Shown here: piece after piece, positions 33,110 through 44,784 of the stretch
Layout of the letters: every line of letters starts with the position of its first letter
Position numbering within the stretch: the first letter of the stretch is position 1
DNA from: Henricia sp. BOLD:AAB3569
Taxonomy: Eukaryota > Echinodermata > Asteroidea > Spinulosida > Echinasteridae
NCBI GenBank assembly: GCA_037783545.1
Contig: JBBELK010000305.1
Location: forward strand, 1,364,001 to 1,428,000
Direction of reading: 5' to 3'
Length of the DNA stretch: 64,000 bases
Notes under the pieces: model-generated
What the model was told of the DNA's origin: nothing
The model's database searches: none
What the model saw: the letters and a program-made list of their open reading frames with translations, nothing else
Program-made: the position numbers and the translations under genes

Positions 33110-33240
33110 ATGTCACGTGGTAGAGAATGGTACCCGATGTTCATCTGGTATAGGTCCATAGGTTTGAATCCCGATAAGGCCCTTACGATTTTTCTCTCAT
33201 CCTAAGTCTGTTTGTTTCATTTCAATGGTGATTAGGCACC
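33110..33240 (+). mobile_element. Degenerate tRNA-headed SINE
   Basis: A head-like CACGTGGTAGAGAATGGTAC and a B-box-like AGGTTTGAATCCCGATAAGG are followed by a pyrimidine-rich body. It lacks the CCCTTGGGCAAG block of the other SINEs, so this is a weak call. Confidence 0.35.
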
Positions 33241-33363
33241 ATACTACATGTACATGTACAGTGGAGATGTTGCGTTTGTCTATACAAAACTACATGTGTA
33301 GATGTGAATTGTAAAAGGTTATGTAATTTATGCGTGTACATGTACATACAGTAAGCCAATGTA

Positions 33364-33539
33364 CAGTCGAACCTCGATTTATTAGAGCATTGTTAATATA
33401 CGGCATTCTGCTAAAAAACGGACAATTTTAGGTCATAATTCCTTGTTCTTCATTCTCTTCATTCCTGATTATACAAGGTTTCTGTTATAACAAGGTAATC
33501 TGCAAAGTCCCACGGACCTCTTATTAAGGGGTTTGACTG
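33364..33539. mobile_element. Pogo/Tigger-like MITE
   Basis: Starts CAGTCGAACCTCGATTTATT and ends GGGGTTTGACTG, flanked by TA on both sides (33362-33363, 33540-33541). CAGT..AACCTCG termini with TA duplication are characteristic of pogo/Tigger members of the Tc1/mariner superfamily (established knowledge). At 176 bp it is non-autonomous. It shows that TA-targeting elements with 5'-CA ends were active in this genome. Confidence 0.7.
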
Positions 33540-33541
33540 TA

Positions 33542-34834
33542 CAGTATTTGTACATGTACCTTTAAGAAGAGACAGATTTGTTGAAAAATCCAGTCACAAC
33601 TGTGTGTTTAATTCACACGGACAGCGCCACAGGCATCTTTGAGGTTTTATTTTACGTACAGCAATTTGTAAGTCATTTTAAAAATGTCTTTAGTAATTCA
33701 TACCGCATTCCATTCGAATAAAACTTCAAGGTCCATTTCTTGCAGTATCAAGTTCATATACACTGTACACACTGAATTGCACTACACGTTTCATCTCCGA
33801 TTATACGGCCCTGTAATTAACTCGATTGACAGAGTGGCCACAATTTCTCATTGCGAGACGAAGCAAAAACCTGCATGTACTTTGCTATCAACTGATGGAG
33901 CACTGTAACATCAACCACCGCAAAGAATAGCAGAGGCCCCGCCGGCAAATTGCTGGAGCGTTTCAAAGGATTAGTGCGGATGAAACACGATGAGGCATTT
34001 TTGAGTGCCTTGTGGGGAGCATTTGTAATATCTTGAAGAATCATAAGGCATCTTTAGCGTAAGGAACGCATCTTGGGGGAGACGGTTTATGGTTGCTTTG
34101 CGGGATGGCGCCAGGAGTCATCAATATCCGCACTGATGACTTCATGAAGTTAAATCATTGTTTACGGCTTGTTTATGTTTAGAGCAGTAACAAAAGGAAC
34201 TCATACCGTACAGTACAATGTACATGTATACGTACATGTACGTAGTGTATAAATTATCTGAGTGTGCCACTGCTTTGCCTAGCACTTAATATTTACATTT
34301 TTTTTTTTCAATTTTTTTATTAAAGTATTCACCAACTTGATTTCTCACAATGTATAAACCACTGTTCTCCACATCAACTTTTAGCGGTCCTGTTAGATTT
34401 TTTGACACATTGTGAAACTGTTATGCCGCCCTGATAATTTTCAAGCCGCGCTTGCTTTACTAATTAAATTTGCGATGTACAAATCCCAGTCACACTGGGG
34501 ATTAAAGACAACTTACAACACTAACAACAGCCTATGACCAGTTGTGATTGAAAATCGCAAGGAATCTTAAAAAGGTCCTGCAACAAGTCTTGGGTGGTCT
34601 AGGGTAGCCGCAAGACCGAAATCGGTTGCGGGGAGGTTAGCAACCATGTTCAAAAACCTGGCTGTGACCAAATTGTTGTACTGTATGTGTGACAAGTCTT
34701 GGATGGTCTTACGTGGACATGGCTAATCGTGCTCAGGACTCTCCCGTTGTCCCATAGTCGCATGACGTCCTACATGTACATACTACATGTAAGTGCATGA
34801 CTAGTTGCACGACCAGTCACGATCAGTTGTAAGT
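33542..34834. other. No gene seen
   Basis: Short ORFs on both strands (33684-34044) have no recognisable content. A dense TACATGTA cluster lies at 34209-34245. Confidence 0.35.
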
Positions 34835-35247
34835 GGGTCTTTCCACGCTAATGGGCCTATTTGAAAAATAAGTCAATAATTCCCTTCAGATATCTTCAGT
34901 TTATCTCAAACACAAAGAAATTCTCTTGTACTGTTCCCAGGAGATAACTTTTGCCCAAAAAGGTAAGAAAATGCTGCCACAACATACATTTCTGAAAAGC
35001 TTGTGTACACATTTTCCATTTACGTATGTAACGGTGGACAGACAAAAATGTCACAATTTCGTCTGCAAAATTTTTACACAAGCTTTACAGAAATGTATGT
35101 TGTGGCAGCATTTTCTTATATTTTTGGGCAAAAGTTATCTCCTGGGAACAGTACAAGGAAATTTTTTTAAGTTTGAGATAAACTGAAGACATCTGAAAGG
35201 ATTTATTGACTTATTTTTCAAATAGGCCCATTAGCGTGGAAAGACCC
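34835..35247. mobile_element. Foldback element, GGGTC family, copy D
   Basis: 413 bp starting GGGTCTTTCCACGCTAATGG and ending with its inverse. The arms pair over nearly the whole length (CCACAACATACATTTCTGAA against TACAGAAATGTATGTTGTGG). This copy gives the uninterrupted version of the site into which the 333-bp element in copy C inserted. The 4-bp duplication is not clean: AAGT precedes it, and AAGT follows only after two extra bases. Confidence 0.8.
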
Positions 35248-35479
35248 ACAAGTTGTGGGACTGGTCCTTGGCACTCGTACAGTGTACATGTACCGGTACA
35301 TGTACATGTCGTCTTGCAATCAGTTGTGCTATCATTCTGCTATGAGTCTGCTACCAGTCAGGGACAGGTTTTACAGTACTAACTGCTGGGCTGAGATCAC
35401 AGAAAATACCCATGACCGATATAGTCACAGGTACAGTAACACCTCGAATGTGACTGGGGACTGTATTTAGTCCCATAGG

Positions 35480-35647
35480 AGCAGTTTGGCCCTGCAAAAG
35501 TTATGCAGCTAGGAAAGTTTACAGCACAGAAGATAAATCCAAATGGGAATGCAGAACAGATTACTGTGAAGAAATATGTACTGCAGGTTGCAATAACTTT
35601 CCCCGAAGTAGGAAAAGAGTTAGTCCAATGGGAACACGCCTTTAATC
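35480..35647. mobile_element. End fragment related to the 46975-47666 element
   Basis: Ends AGTCCAATGGGAACACGCCT (35628-35647) followed by TTA. This is the same terminus, in the same orientation, as the right end of the 46975-47666 element (AGTCCAATAGGAACACGCCT followed by TAA). A matching left end was not found. A 72-codon ORF here is probably incidental. Confidence 0.45.
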
Positions 35648-35984
35648 CAAACACCGTGTTTACACTCGAACCGGCAAAGGTGGATACAGACCCAACATTT
35701 CTATTGCGACCACAAATCTAAACATTTGCGGCGTTTATACTACACCTCGATTCGGCTTCAGAAACCACAAAAGTCACCACTACCGGTACGGTAGTTGTAA
35801 CTGCAGCGCATGCAGGAGTTGTTATGTGTTGCAGGACTGGTGCCAGATTGGTCAATAAAATATAACACATGGCGGGCACTGCCCAAAGGACAATCAAATT
35901 GCCAAATCTGTATTTGGGGAGTGTTAACACTACAAGCGACCTTGACAATTGCGGGGTTGTAATTGCGGGGTTCAACCCTACCCC

Positions 35985-36046
35985 AAAGGTGACTTGAAAA
36001 AGGCGAATCAGACCCGGGTCTGATCCGCCTTTTTCAAGTCACCTTT
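35985..36046. repeat. Loopless 62-bp palindrome
   Basis: Two 31-bp arms meet without a loop at GACCCGGGTC (36011-36020), with one mismatch (GGCGAATCAG against CTGATCCGCC) and outer parts AAAGGTGACTTGAAAAA and TTTTTCAAGTCACCTTT. It could be the fused ends of two inverted elements or the centre of a larger degraded one, since GTTTACACT and GGCAAAGG phrases recur on both sides. Confidence 0.7.
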
Positions 36047-37008
36047 TGCGTTTACACTTAGTGCCTACCCGGTTTAAACTCCCCTTTTTGGAAATTGCGG
36101 AGTTTGATTCGGCAAAGGCGAATCGAATGTAAAAAAGTCCATCCAAATCAAGTGAAACAGGTGCTGATTTTACAGTGCAGGGGGTGATTAGAGCACAGGG
36201 TACCGGTACCTGTAATTTGCCAATTACATACATGTACATGTAACATCAACTATTATGTTTCAGCGTTCAGTTGTAAATGAAATTCATAACACGTGTACAA
36301 TATCAAATTTATGTCTGTGCTCGAGCAAAAAATCTTACTTTTAATACAGGCTTTGAACTTTTCTTATGAAAGAAGAAAGAGGTACCAACAAAAGTTCTCT
36401 TTGTGCAACTGAAAAATGCAATTCAAGCCCTGCTGGGTTGTGTTAACCACATCACCTTAAATTAATAAAAAGCTTGCCGCAAACTTTTGCCAAACAACAG
36501 GATTTCTCAGTAATTCTAGGACACCGGTTTTCTTGTAACAATAGCTGGTCAAACAGACAAAAAATATCACTTCCCTGTTGAATGAAACACCACACAATGG
36601 CAGAGTTTGAAAATGCAATTTTAGTAAGTAGCATTTGGAGGCATTTTGACCTCAAAATTATTTCACTCACTGGTGTGACAAAAAATGTACAATAAAAATA
36701 TGATTCATGCAAATTTTGAATAAAAATGATTTATTGAAACATTGTACATACCCCGGTACATGTATGTACACGTATGTACATGTGGTGGAAATTTCCTAAA
36801 ATCTACATGTTCATGTACATTGTAACTCCCCACAGTGCTGATTTCAGTACCAGTACCTTTCATAATACATGTATTAAACTGTCTTGTTTGTTCAGTCATT
36901 CATGGTAATTACATAACGATCTTACATTGTAATACCATTGGACAGAGGACATTCCAACCTATCCACAGATATTTGTGTTTTTCTGAAATACATGTATTGC
37001 AATAATTA

Positions 37009-37178
37009 GGGATTAAAAGTGGGTTTGAATGGTCTTAAACATACGTTTAAAACCGGATAGGGGCCTGGACGCTGATATAGTAATAATGGCCCAAGCCGAA
37101 GGAGCCATTATCAGCGTCCAGTCCCCTATCCGGTTTTTAACAGATTGTTTAAAACCGGCCAAACCCACTTTTAATCCC
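37009..37178. mobile_element. 170-bp inverted-repeat element
   Basis: Outer ends GGGATTAAAAGTGGGTTTG and CAAACCCACTTTTAATCCC are perfect 19-bp inverted repeats. Inside, AAAACCGGATAGGGGCCTGG and ACGCTGATA pair with TATCAGCGT and CCAGTCCCCTATCCGGTTTT around a short loop containing TAATAATGGC. The element is therefore a nearly complete hairpin. Confidence 0.75.
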
Positions 37179-37999
37179 ATTCATACCCTTTTGTGTAAAT
37201 CGGTAAAACTCACCAAAATTAGCTTGTCATTGCATTCACTTTTTCTCTTCACTGGTTATTATCATTCGTTTAAAACCAGCCACGTGATGTGTTCTCAGCC
37301 AATGAGGATGCGTAAACTGTCTAAGGTATTTATGAATATGAATTTTAAAATGGGCATATACTTTAAAGGACACCCTGTACTTGGTGTTCACTATACATGT
37401 AGCATGATTATAGTAACTTTCCCCTGTATGGTACGGTATGTGAATTGTAACCTTTTAAAGTGCATTTTTTTTTACCAGCAGTCCACAGACACAGTGACTG
37501 TAAATAAACAAAATGCCTGTAAGAAATAAACAACATGTCAGAAAAATCCAATTTCCTACTATTTTTTCTGCTGCTTCATATCCTACAGCACACGTAAGGG
37601 CCATTAACAAAACAACGAAATCCCTTGCAATAATAACATGACTCATCCCTTGTATAAACGTGTAGCTTCGTGTGGGTAATCTAATTTTTTTCCCCCTTTT
37701 TTGCCTTCAATAAGAAAGGTGGTTTGGGACTCGACAATGGGAGAACCTTTTTTGTTGTCAGAGTCTACACATGTATTAAGCGATCAAGTAAAATGAGATT
37801 TATATTGGATGGCTTTGAGGGCGATACATGTACATATGAGAATACACCGTATGAATCATGAAAATAAATTTGTAAAGTACGGTGAAATCTTGAGGTCCAT
37901 GTACATGTACAGTATGTAATTTTCATACTTCTTAACTCTACAAAAATGAGTCGGATGTCACACAGCCTGGGCTGAGTTTTTGTGAGCATAACCAGAAAT

Positions 38000-38185
38000 C
38001 AGTGGCAGATACGCAATCCAGGCTCAATATGAAAACACAATGGAAATTCTGAGTGGTACCCAGACACTGTCTGGAATTTCTAGATGTACTGCCCAAAATT
38101 TTCATTGTAAACAATGTATTTTTATAATTTAATGAGACTGGATCTGCCGCTGTTTTCTAGTTATGCTTGCAAAAACTTAGCGCAG
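38000..38185. mobile_element. Decayed copy of the 11926-12202 hairpin element
   Basis: Shares AAACACAATGGAAATTC, a CCCAGA..CTGGAAT loop, ATTTAATGAG, CTGGATCTGCCGC and TTATGCTTGCAAAA with the 12 kb element in the same order, but its arms no longer pair well. This contrast shows how intact the 11926 copy is. Confidence 0.6.
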
Positions 38186-38280
38186 TCCTCTGCACAACAT
38201 CCGAATCATTTTCGTACTGTAGGATACAACGTTTGATTATAATTAGGTACCCTACCAAATATTATGTGTTAGATTTACAA

Positions 38281-38400
38281 AATTAAGTCCAATGGGCACA
38301 CATGGAGAACTAACATTCAAAAGTCACCGTGGCTACGATGTAACTGACAGGCCGAGAAGGAACGTGAAAACTGCTTTCCATTCAGTCAGTGCCACAGTAG
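38281..38400 (+). mobile_element. Decayed fragment of the 46975-47666 element
   Basis: AAGTCCAATGGGCACACATGGAGAACTA, GTCACCGTGGCTACGATGTAA and GAAAACTGCTTTCC match the interior of the 47 kb element (47037-47150) in order, with heavy substitution. Confidence 0.5.
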
Positions 38401-39059
38401 ATTTACATGGCTGTAAGCCATGTGGCCCAGTTGAAATTCCACAGCCAGTCCACCTTTAATGTTTGCAATAACCACATGAGTGAATAAACGAGGAGCATTC
38501 CCTAGATTTTCTCTGCAATTTTATAAAAAAAGGAGGCACTAATGCATATCGTTTTAGCAGGGTAAGACAACAATAGCGTGCGAGTTATGGCGTGGGTCTG
38601 TTTTATTTCAACTGGCCAGCCGGACCATTTGGGAAGGCTTTCAAACTGACCAGAGATGATTTCAACTGTCATTTGGCCAACTGACTAGTGCTAATTCGAA
38701 CAATGACAACAACTGCCAGTGCTTGCAAAGATAGGCATAATAGGTAAATCAAGAAAGGAAATTAAATTTCACCCGTCAGACACAGGCCTAATTTGGTTTG
38801 ATTAAAGTGGACTTTCATGTGTCCCTTGATTGAGGATACATGCAGTTTCAGTTAATCTATCTTTTAGTCACAAGTGAACTGAGACTTGTTTTAGTCATCG
38901 ATCCTTCCCCTTGTGGTTGCAAAAGGAAGTATGTTATCAGAGGAAAGGGGCACAACAGTACATTAGAAAGGATGTGGACATCCTGTACTTGAATGTGTGT
39001 AATGTATCCTACCGTACGTACATGTACATGATAATGTATCTTCTCCTGAGCGGCTCTAT

Positions 39060-39197
39060 CCAGAAAATAGCCAAGCTTGCTGGCCTTCCATCACGTGCGC
39101 TTCGTGGATTTGCCGGGTAAAGGTCACATGCATGCAGGGGTCAAGTACGTGCATTGGATCAGTCATTGTGCGGTCACATGTTTACATTTTCTCCCCT
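39060..39197 (+). repeat. Repeat R, copy 2, left part
   Basis: Matches the start of R copy 1 (GAAAATAGCC, GGCCTTCC/AGCCTTCT, GGATTTGCCGGGTAAAGGTC) and of the 45.7 kb copy (GTGCATTGGATCAGTCATTG, TTACATTTTCTCCCCT). It is cut at 39197 by the 2.36-kb element and resumes at 41561. Confidence 0.7.
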
Positions 39198-41560
39198 GGG
39201 TCATTCTGTGTGAAATCACCTAGAGGTTGTCAGGGGTCCGACTCAGATTTGGACGAAACTTTTTCTAAAAATACTTTAACCTATGTCACGAACATGTACA
39301 AACTTTTAGAGGCCAACTCCAACTTGTTGCTGAGATATGACCTCCAGAAAATGTCTACCCTACCCACATTTTCCCAATCATAGCCGTGCCATAGAAATTT
39401 TTTACATTTTTTTTCATGCTTGAAAATTTTTACCTGAAAATTGATATACACATACATGTAGGTTGGCATCCAATCTGCATGATTCTGTTATCAAAATTAC
39501 CTTACCACGTTTCCTTTTCTAGATGTCGCTCCCTGAAAATTCTGATTTTTGATTATCGTGGTAACTTTATTTTATTTTTGGCTCCCAATGGTGCCTACAT
39601 GGATGGTCGGATAGAGTTCATATTTTATATATACACACACTAGGCACATGGGTTTGCTTCATATCAAGGGCAAAGCAATTCCAACCTTTTTGGGGGTGTG
39701 GTCAAGGCTTAAAAGTGGGTTCGCAAAGAAAAATGGCAAAATGGGACTCCTCTTCTGAGGGGTGGCTCCCCCGATAGGTCACTACCCAAGCATTGAAACT
39801 TACACATCGATTAAAATACTGCATTCAATCTATCTTTGGTATAAAATTTGGTTTGGTATCTTTTTTCCTTTATGATTTTTTAAATATTTGTAAAAGGTCA
39901 ATGTATTGCTCAAAAACGCTAGATTTAATTGCATTATACAGTATACAACATGTTACTAAAGGAGAGCAGTATAATGTGTCATCCTACAGGTTGTCAGTTC
40001 GAATCCAGATGATGGCAATGTGAGTGTGCCCTTGGGCAAGACACTTTGCTATGGACTACCGGTACCTGGCTTCACCGGGAGCAAATGGATAGCTGCATGT
40101 ACATGTACATGTACATGAGAGTGAAAGTGTTGTGTGTTATTGTTGGGCTCTCATCATGAGAGTCAAACAGGCAACCAGGGCTGTTTGCTCTCCAGTGAGC
40201 CCAGTGACCAGGGGTAATAATGTGGGCACCTTGCTTATAGTATAGTAGATTTGTGTGCATACTATAACATGTATAATATGTTAATGGAGCATGACAACTG
40301 ACTGGTGTACTGTAACAGACTGATGAATCCAAGATTTTGGTGAAATCCACAGGTTGGTGGCTATAGAATCCCGGTCTCTGTGGTACATGTACCTGGAAGG
40401 GTACATGTACATTTAGTGAAAAGTGATGTTTCATTACCTTAAGTTTCACCTTGGAAAGATGCATTTTTCATAAGGATCATCAAGATCCTAGGAGAGTGTT
40501 TTTGATTAAAAGCTTTGATTATGTCATGAGCTTTGTATGCATATTGTTCATCAGACCGGTCATTATGGGGAGGGTGGTCTCTCTCTGTATGCCACGCTAA
40601 CCCATGTGCATTCTAACTTTAAAAATACAAATAAAATATCCCATTTCGGAGACCTTTCGGGAATTTTTTCTAATTTAATTATAGTATTTATTTTATTGAC
40701 ATTTTAACAAAATTATACAATTTTTTATGTACTTTTTAATGTAATAATGTACTGGAAATTCTGCTTATGGCAGCGAGTAGTACATAAAATAAACCATTAA
40801 TAATAATGATGGGGTTTTAACGTTGTGATGATCTCCTTTGATTTTTCACCTTTGATTTTTCACCGGAAATAGCAAAGACCGTCTCAATCGAGTACTTTTG
40901 AAAACGGCCATATAATGCACTGAATTAGCGGCAACTACGGTACACTGCGGCAAAATGTTTGCACCAGTTGCAGACTACCAGCGAAGCGGTGTCATGTCGG
41001 TGTGGTTTTTCTATTACGTGTAGGGTTACCAGTTTATGTCAGAGACGGAAATATTAAAACATTTATGAATTTTTTGCTCATCAACATTTCACACAGGTGA
41101 TAAATGAGATTTTAAGGATTTTTATAGTGGACCCCGAATCGGTAGGTGAAACTGCTAATTTTGACGTGGTGTCAAAATGGTAACGAAAAAACTGTCCCCA
41201 CGCGTGATATAATTCCTATCTACATGTAAGGTCTCCGGAAGACAACGAGTCTCGCAGAGTCCCGCTCGTTCTCGAGGTCAACTTACACGGTCTATTGTAG
41301 GTGCACGTGCCCACTTTTGTAGGCATACAGAGTTCATCCGGCATACAGAGTGCACCCCACCACTCAGTTGTCGTGCCCCAATAACATATTATAGTATGCA
41401 CACAAAGCAAGGTGCCCACATTATTACCCCTGGTCACTGGGCTCACTTGAGAGCATACAGCCCTGGTTGCCTGTTGGACTCTCAGAAAAAGTTTCGTCCA
41501 AATCCGAATCGGACCCTGACAAATATTCTGAAATTTAGGTGATTTCACACGGAATGACTC
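39198..41560. mobile_element. 2.36-kb GGGTC-ended element inserted in repeat R
   Basis: Starts GGGTCATTCTGTGTGAAATC and ends GATTTCACACGGAATGACTC, flanked by CCCT (39194-39197, 41561-41564). The intact R copy at 45723-45730 shows the empty site. Further arm homology is 39204-39278 against about 41485-41554, and 40147-40275 against 41385-41495 (AGGCAACCAGGGCTGT, AGTGACCAGGGGTAATAATG). The two blocks adjoin on the right but are about 870 bp apart on the left, so a later insertion containing a SINE split the left arm. No transposase ORF seen. GGGTC ends and 4-bp duplications link it to the foldback family. Confidence 0.75.
39955..40100 (+). mobile_element. tRNA-headed SINE fragment
   Basis: The head has CAGTATAATGTGTCATCC and the B-box-like CAGTTCGAATCC. 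The body has GTGCCCTTGGGCAAGACACT and TTGCTATGGA. It lies in the extra 870 bp of the left arm of the 39198-41560 element, so it is part of a third nesting level. Confidence 0.55.
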
Positions 41561-41789
41561 CCCTGTACATGTGTATGTACATGTATGCGCACATGAGCCG
41601 AACGGTGCATGTTTCTATTGGCGCTTACCGGATAAATTCCTCGGCAATTTCCTTCCTCGAGAAGGAAAATTGCCGGGGAAAATTTTCCCCGCCATTTACC
41701 GGAAAATAGCGGATAAGACCTGTTTCTACTGAACACATTTTCCGTCTTTTCCGGCATTATCCGGTAAATGGGTCTCAATAGAAACACGT
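41561..41789 (+). repeat. Repeat R, copy 2, right part
   Basis: Continues repeat R after the insertion: GCGCAC, CCGAACGGTGCATG, then the inverted-repeat module GTTTCTATTGGCGCTTACCG...CCTTCCTCGAGAAGG...TTATCCGGTAAATGGGTCTC with CAATAGAAACACG. At 41566-41585 it carries a 20-bp array that differs from three-fold TACATGTA at two bases, where the 45.7 kb copy has TACCGGTA. Confidence 0.7.
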
Positions 41790-41975
41790 CTATTGTGTAG
41801 AACCCTTATTAAAGTTGAAAAATCAGAGGTGAAGGCTAATGAAATGTCAGTGTGGATGAGGGAAAATATCAAACAATTAACAAAATATTTCAAAATCTGG
41901 TTTACAGATTCCATCTACCGTACATGTACATGTATATATAAAAAAGGTTTCACATCCATGGGCCCGTTTCTGTGA

Positions 41976-42425
41976 ATGCGTTACGCTTCGCCTTTATATT
42001 TTTCATGGCTGGCTGCCTGGTTGCACACATACTGTACAAAGGTAGCAGTGCATGCACTGGTAAATAAACCAAGGTCTAGACTACAAGAAAAGGGAATTTC
42101 CCAAGGACTTTATTCTTTTACACCTCTTTTGTTCACTTTTCCGGCGCAGGCCGGCAAATACGATGAAATGGCAACAGATCGTTTGTGTGCATTTTACACA
42201 ACCATATGGCGAAAGCCTTTGAGGAAAACAAAATGGATTTACTGTCTGACTCGCCTGACAATTCTGGCACCCGTGGGGCTTTTTAAAGCCATCAATATTT
42301 GGCGAGAATCCAAACGCGTTTGTGTACGATGTGCACACAGTGCCGGTGGGGTTGGCGAGCTTGGACTCACAGGACTGACTGCAACTTGGCATGACTACGG
42401 TAGCAACATCAGGTTGGGAATTTAA
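41976..42425 (+). CDS. Unassigned ORF, possible exon
   Basis: A 149-codon ORF on plus overlaps a 127-codon Cys-rich ORF on minus. In its favour, a strong pyrimidine tract ending CGCAG (about 42104-42149) precedes in-frame coding that begins AGKYDEMATDRL. Against it, no domain is recognised, the possible donor (ATCAGGTTGGG) is weak, and two equally long frames overlap. It could also be old transposon-derived DNA. Confidence 0.18.
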   Translation: MRYASPLYFSWLAAWLHTYCTKVAVHALVNKPRSRLQEKGISQGLYSFTPLLFTFPAQAGKYDEMATDRLCAFYTTIWRKPLRKTKWIYCLTRLTILAPVGLFKAINIWRESKRVCVRCAHSAGGVGELGLTGLTATWHDYGSNIRLGI

Positions 42426-44738
42426 AGGGAAAAAATTGCACGTCTTTGGCATGTAAATAAACAAGCAGGGGTGCGAGTGGAGGGGGCATAGAGAGTAGTG
42501 CTTTTAAGCCCGTATTCCTAAACGTGTGAGGGCGCTCGAACTACATGTACATACGTACATGTACATGTACAAGTAGGTGATTTGGGGGGAAATGGCCATA
42601 CTGTAGCCGACAGTGGAAAATGGGGTGAATACGGCCGTACGTGGGAAAAAGTCACAATACGCGGACAGCAGTCCCGTGCTGCTCGCGGGCACAGATTTCC
42701 ATTAAAAGTTAACGTTTGGAAGGCCTGCGAACATAGCGCATATGGTGTTCAAACATAACGCGGGATGGGCACGGGCCACTTGACAGCACCCTCGCGCGTA
42801 AGTGACTGATCTCATATAAATTTTTTTTTACAGTATACGCCAAATGCTCCCATTTTTGTTGGAAATTTTGTTGGGTCAGGCGCCCACCCCCAATTGCACG
42901 CTAAAAAAATAAAAATATTGTACATGTATTACTTGAAAAAAATTATTACTTGATCATGGTACCGGTACAATTTATTGCTATAGGAATTTTCTTTTATTGT
43001 CAAGGTGAAAACAAACAAATTTTAAATTTTAAAAAATTATTTCATCAAAGGAATCTGCTGAAAAGTTTCTTGCAAACAAATGTGTTGAAGCTTGAAATTT
43101 AATTGACGATGCACACAACAGCAAAAATCAGAGAAAAAGTTGGAGTCTGCATGCAATTTCATCAATAACGTACAACAATAATTAGCATGTTTGTCATGCA
43201 CAGGTGCACGTGGACAGCTGGGCTGGCAAAAACAGACAGAATGGTCTTCATGGTTAATTAAACACCATTTCACAATCAAACGCATCATGGACATTTTTCA
43301 CAAAATAATTACACCAGATGCTACATGTACATGTGTATGCACAGATCGTGGAGTCCGGAAAAACAATCAGGGTACATGTATGTAAAATGTACTATACAAT
43401 TTGTTGAAGCATCCCGTCGCATTTTAAATGAAGATTGCATGTACACCGTACAAGTATACATCTGATATCGAGTGATACATTACATGTATAATGGTACATG
43501 TAGATGTAGATGTACATGTACTTCATGGTTTGCCCGTATGTTTGCCCGTATGAAATTGACCCAGGCTCTTACATGTAGCCAGTATTTCACGTACATGTAC
43601 CGGTATGTACTTTTAAAACCGGCCAACTACCATGTACACATGTACATTATAAATTTATTTCCATTTATAAATACATGTACATGTACATTTTGTGTAAATG
43701 TCAGCAAAAATCCCTGAAATTTTGCAAAAATGAACTTCTTTGCTTGCCCATTTTGTGCAGAGTTTTTCAGTCCATACAGGTGTGTCAAATTCTTGGCTCT
43801 GTGTGTCCAATTCAGACCTGCCAAAAGTGGTATTCTTCATAAGAAAACTGTATTTTTCAAAAATATGCATAGATGAGCTTACGAACAAAGATTGAACATT
43901 GCTGCAATGCTCCAACTTTATTAGTTACAGGCCGTGTACATCACGTATTACACAGGGCAGTCGCCTTCTTGCACTTCTGGAGAAGTTCGTTATTTAGTGC
44001 ACGTCGATGGCAAGGAATTCCTGCTGCTTGACAGTAGATCTTGCTACATGTAGTTAAACTGTGCGCGATGCTAAAATCCGAACCACACAATGTACATCGT
44101 ACCGTACAGGATTTTCTCCTTTCTGCGGTGGATGTATGAAGTCCCATTTCTCCGAGTATTCTGCTTTGTACGATTGCTTCCTGTTATCTTTTTTGAAGGT
44201 CGAAGCCATATAAATATTCACTTCATGCTCAAGCAGCATAAATGGCACGGTCTGCGTATAGACCGCCATTCATCTATCCTAATGCCTAGTGCTTTTGTAT
44301 GCAACGCTACGATTGGCTAGTATGCCCGGTCCTACAGCAGTATTGTACACCCCGTGCACCGATTACGGACAAATCACATCCTCGCTTACGAGTGTCAAGC
44401 CTCGTGACATCATGTCCTGCATAGTTTTGACTTGCAGCCGTTTTTACTATCAAGCCTAGTTTACACTCGCTACCGCGCGCCTTAAACCAGGATTGTTAAA
44501 GGCGTGTCAAGACGGTCAAAACGCGTATTTTTGTAGGGAAAAACGTATAGTCGTATTTTCAACAATTTCCCGTACGAAATACGGCCAAATCGTACTACAT
44601 GTACATGTACATGTAGTTGGCAGGTCTGCAAATTGCGTCGAAATGTGTTCTTCTGTCATGTTTGTTGAAGTTTTTATGCGTGGTGTGCAGAAAGCACAGT
44701 GTTCTCCACTGCTAAACATTTTGTCAGGGCGTGCTGAG
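42426..44738. other. No gene seen; dense TA-motif arrays
   Basis: AT-rich DNA with many TACATGTA/TACCGGTA arrays (42542-42575, 43320-43330, 43480-43530, 43590-43605, 43670-43690). Short overlapping ORFs lack recognisable content. Confidence 0.4.
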
Positions 44739-44784
44739 CAGCGCCCTCACGCAGTGAATCAGTGTTTGCCGCGTGAGGGCGCTG
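44739..44784. repeat. Perfect 14-bp hairpin with GAGGGCGCTG arms
   Basis: CAGCGCCCTCACGC (44739-44752) and GCGTGAGGGCGCTG (44771-44784) are perfect inverted copies separated by 18 bases. The GAGGGCGCT core recurs across the window (near 8573, 52766, 54989, 57689, 62110). Confidence 0.65.

Noticed and set aside
35503..35721. 72-codon ORF at the TTA-flanked element end
   Set aside because: It crosses the terminal repeat AGTCCAATGGGAACACGCCT of a MITE family, so it is an incidental frame.
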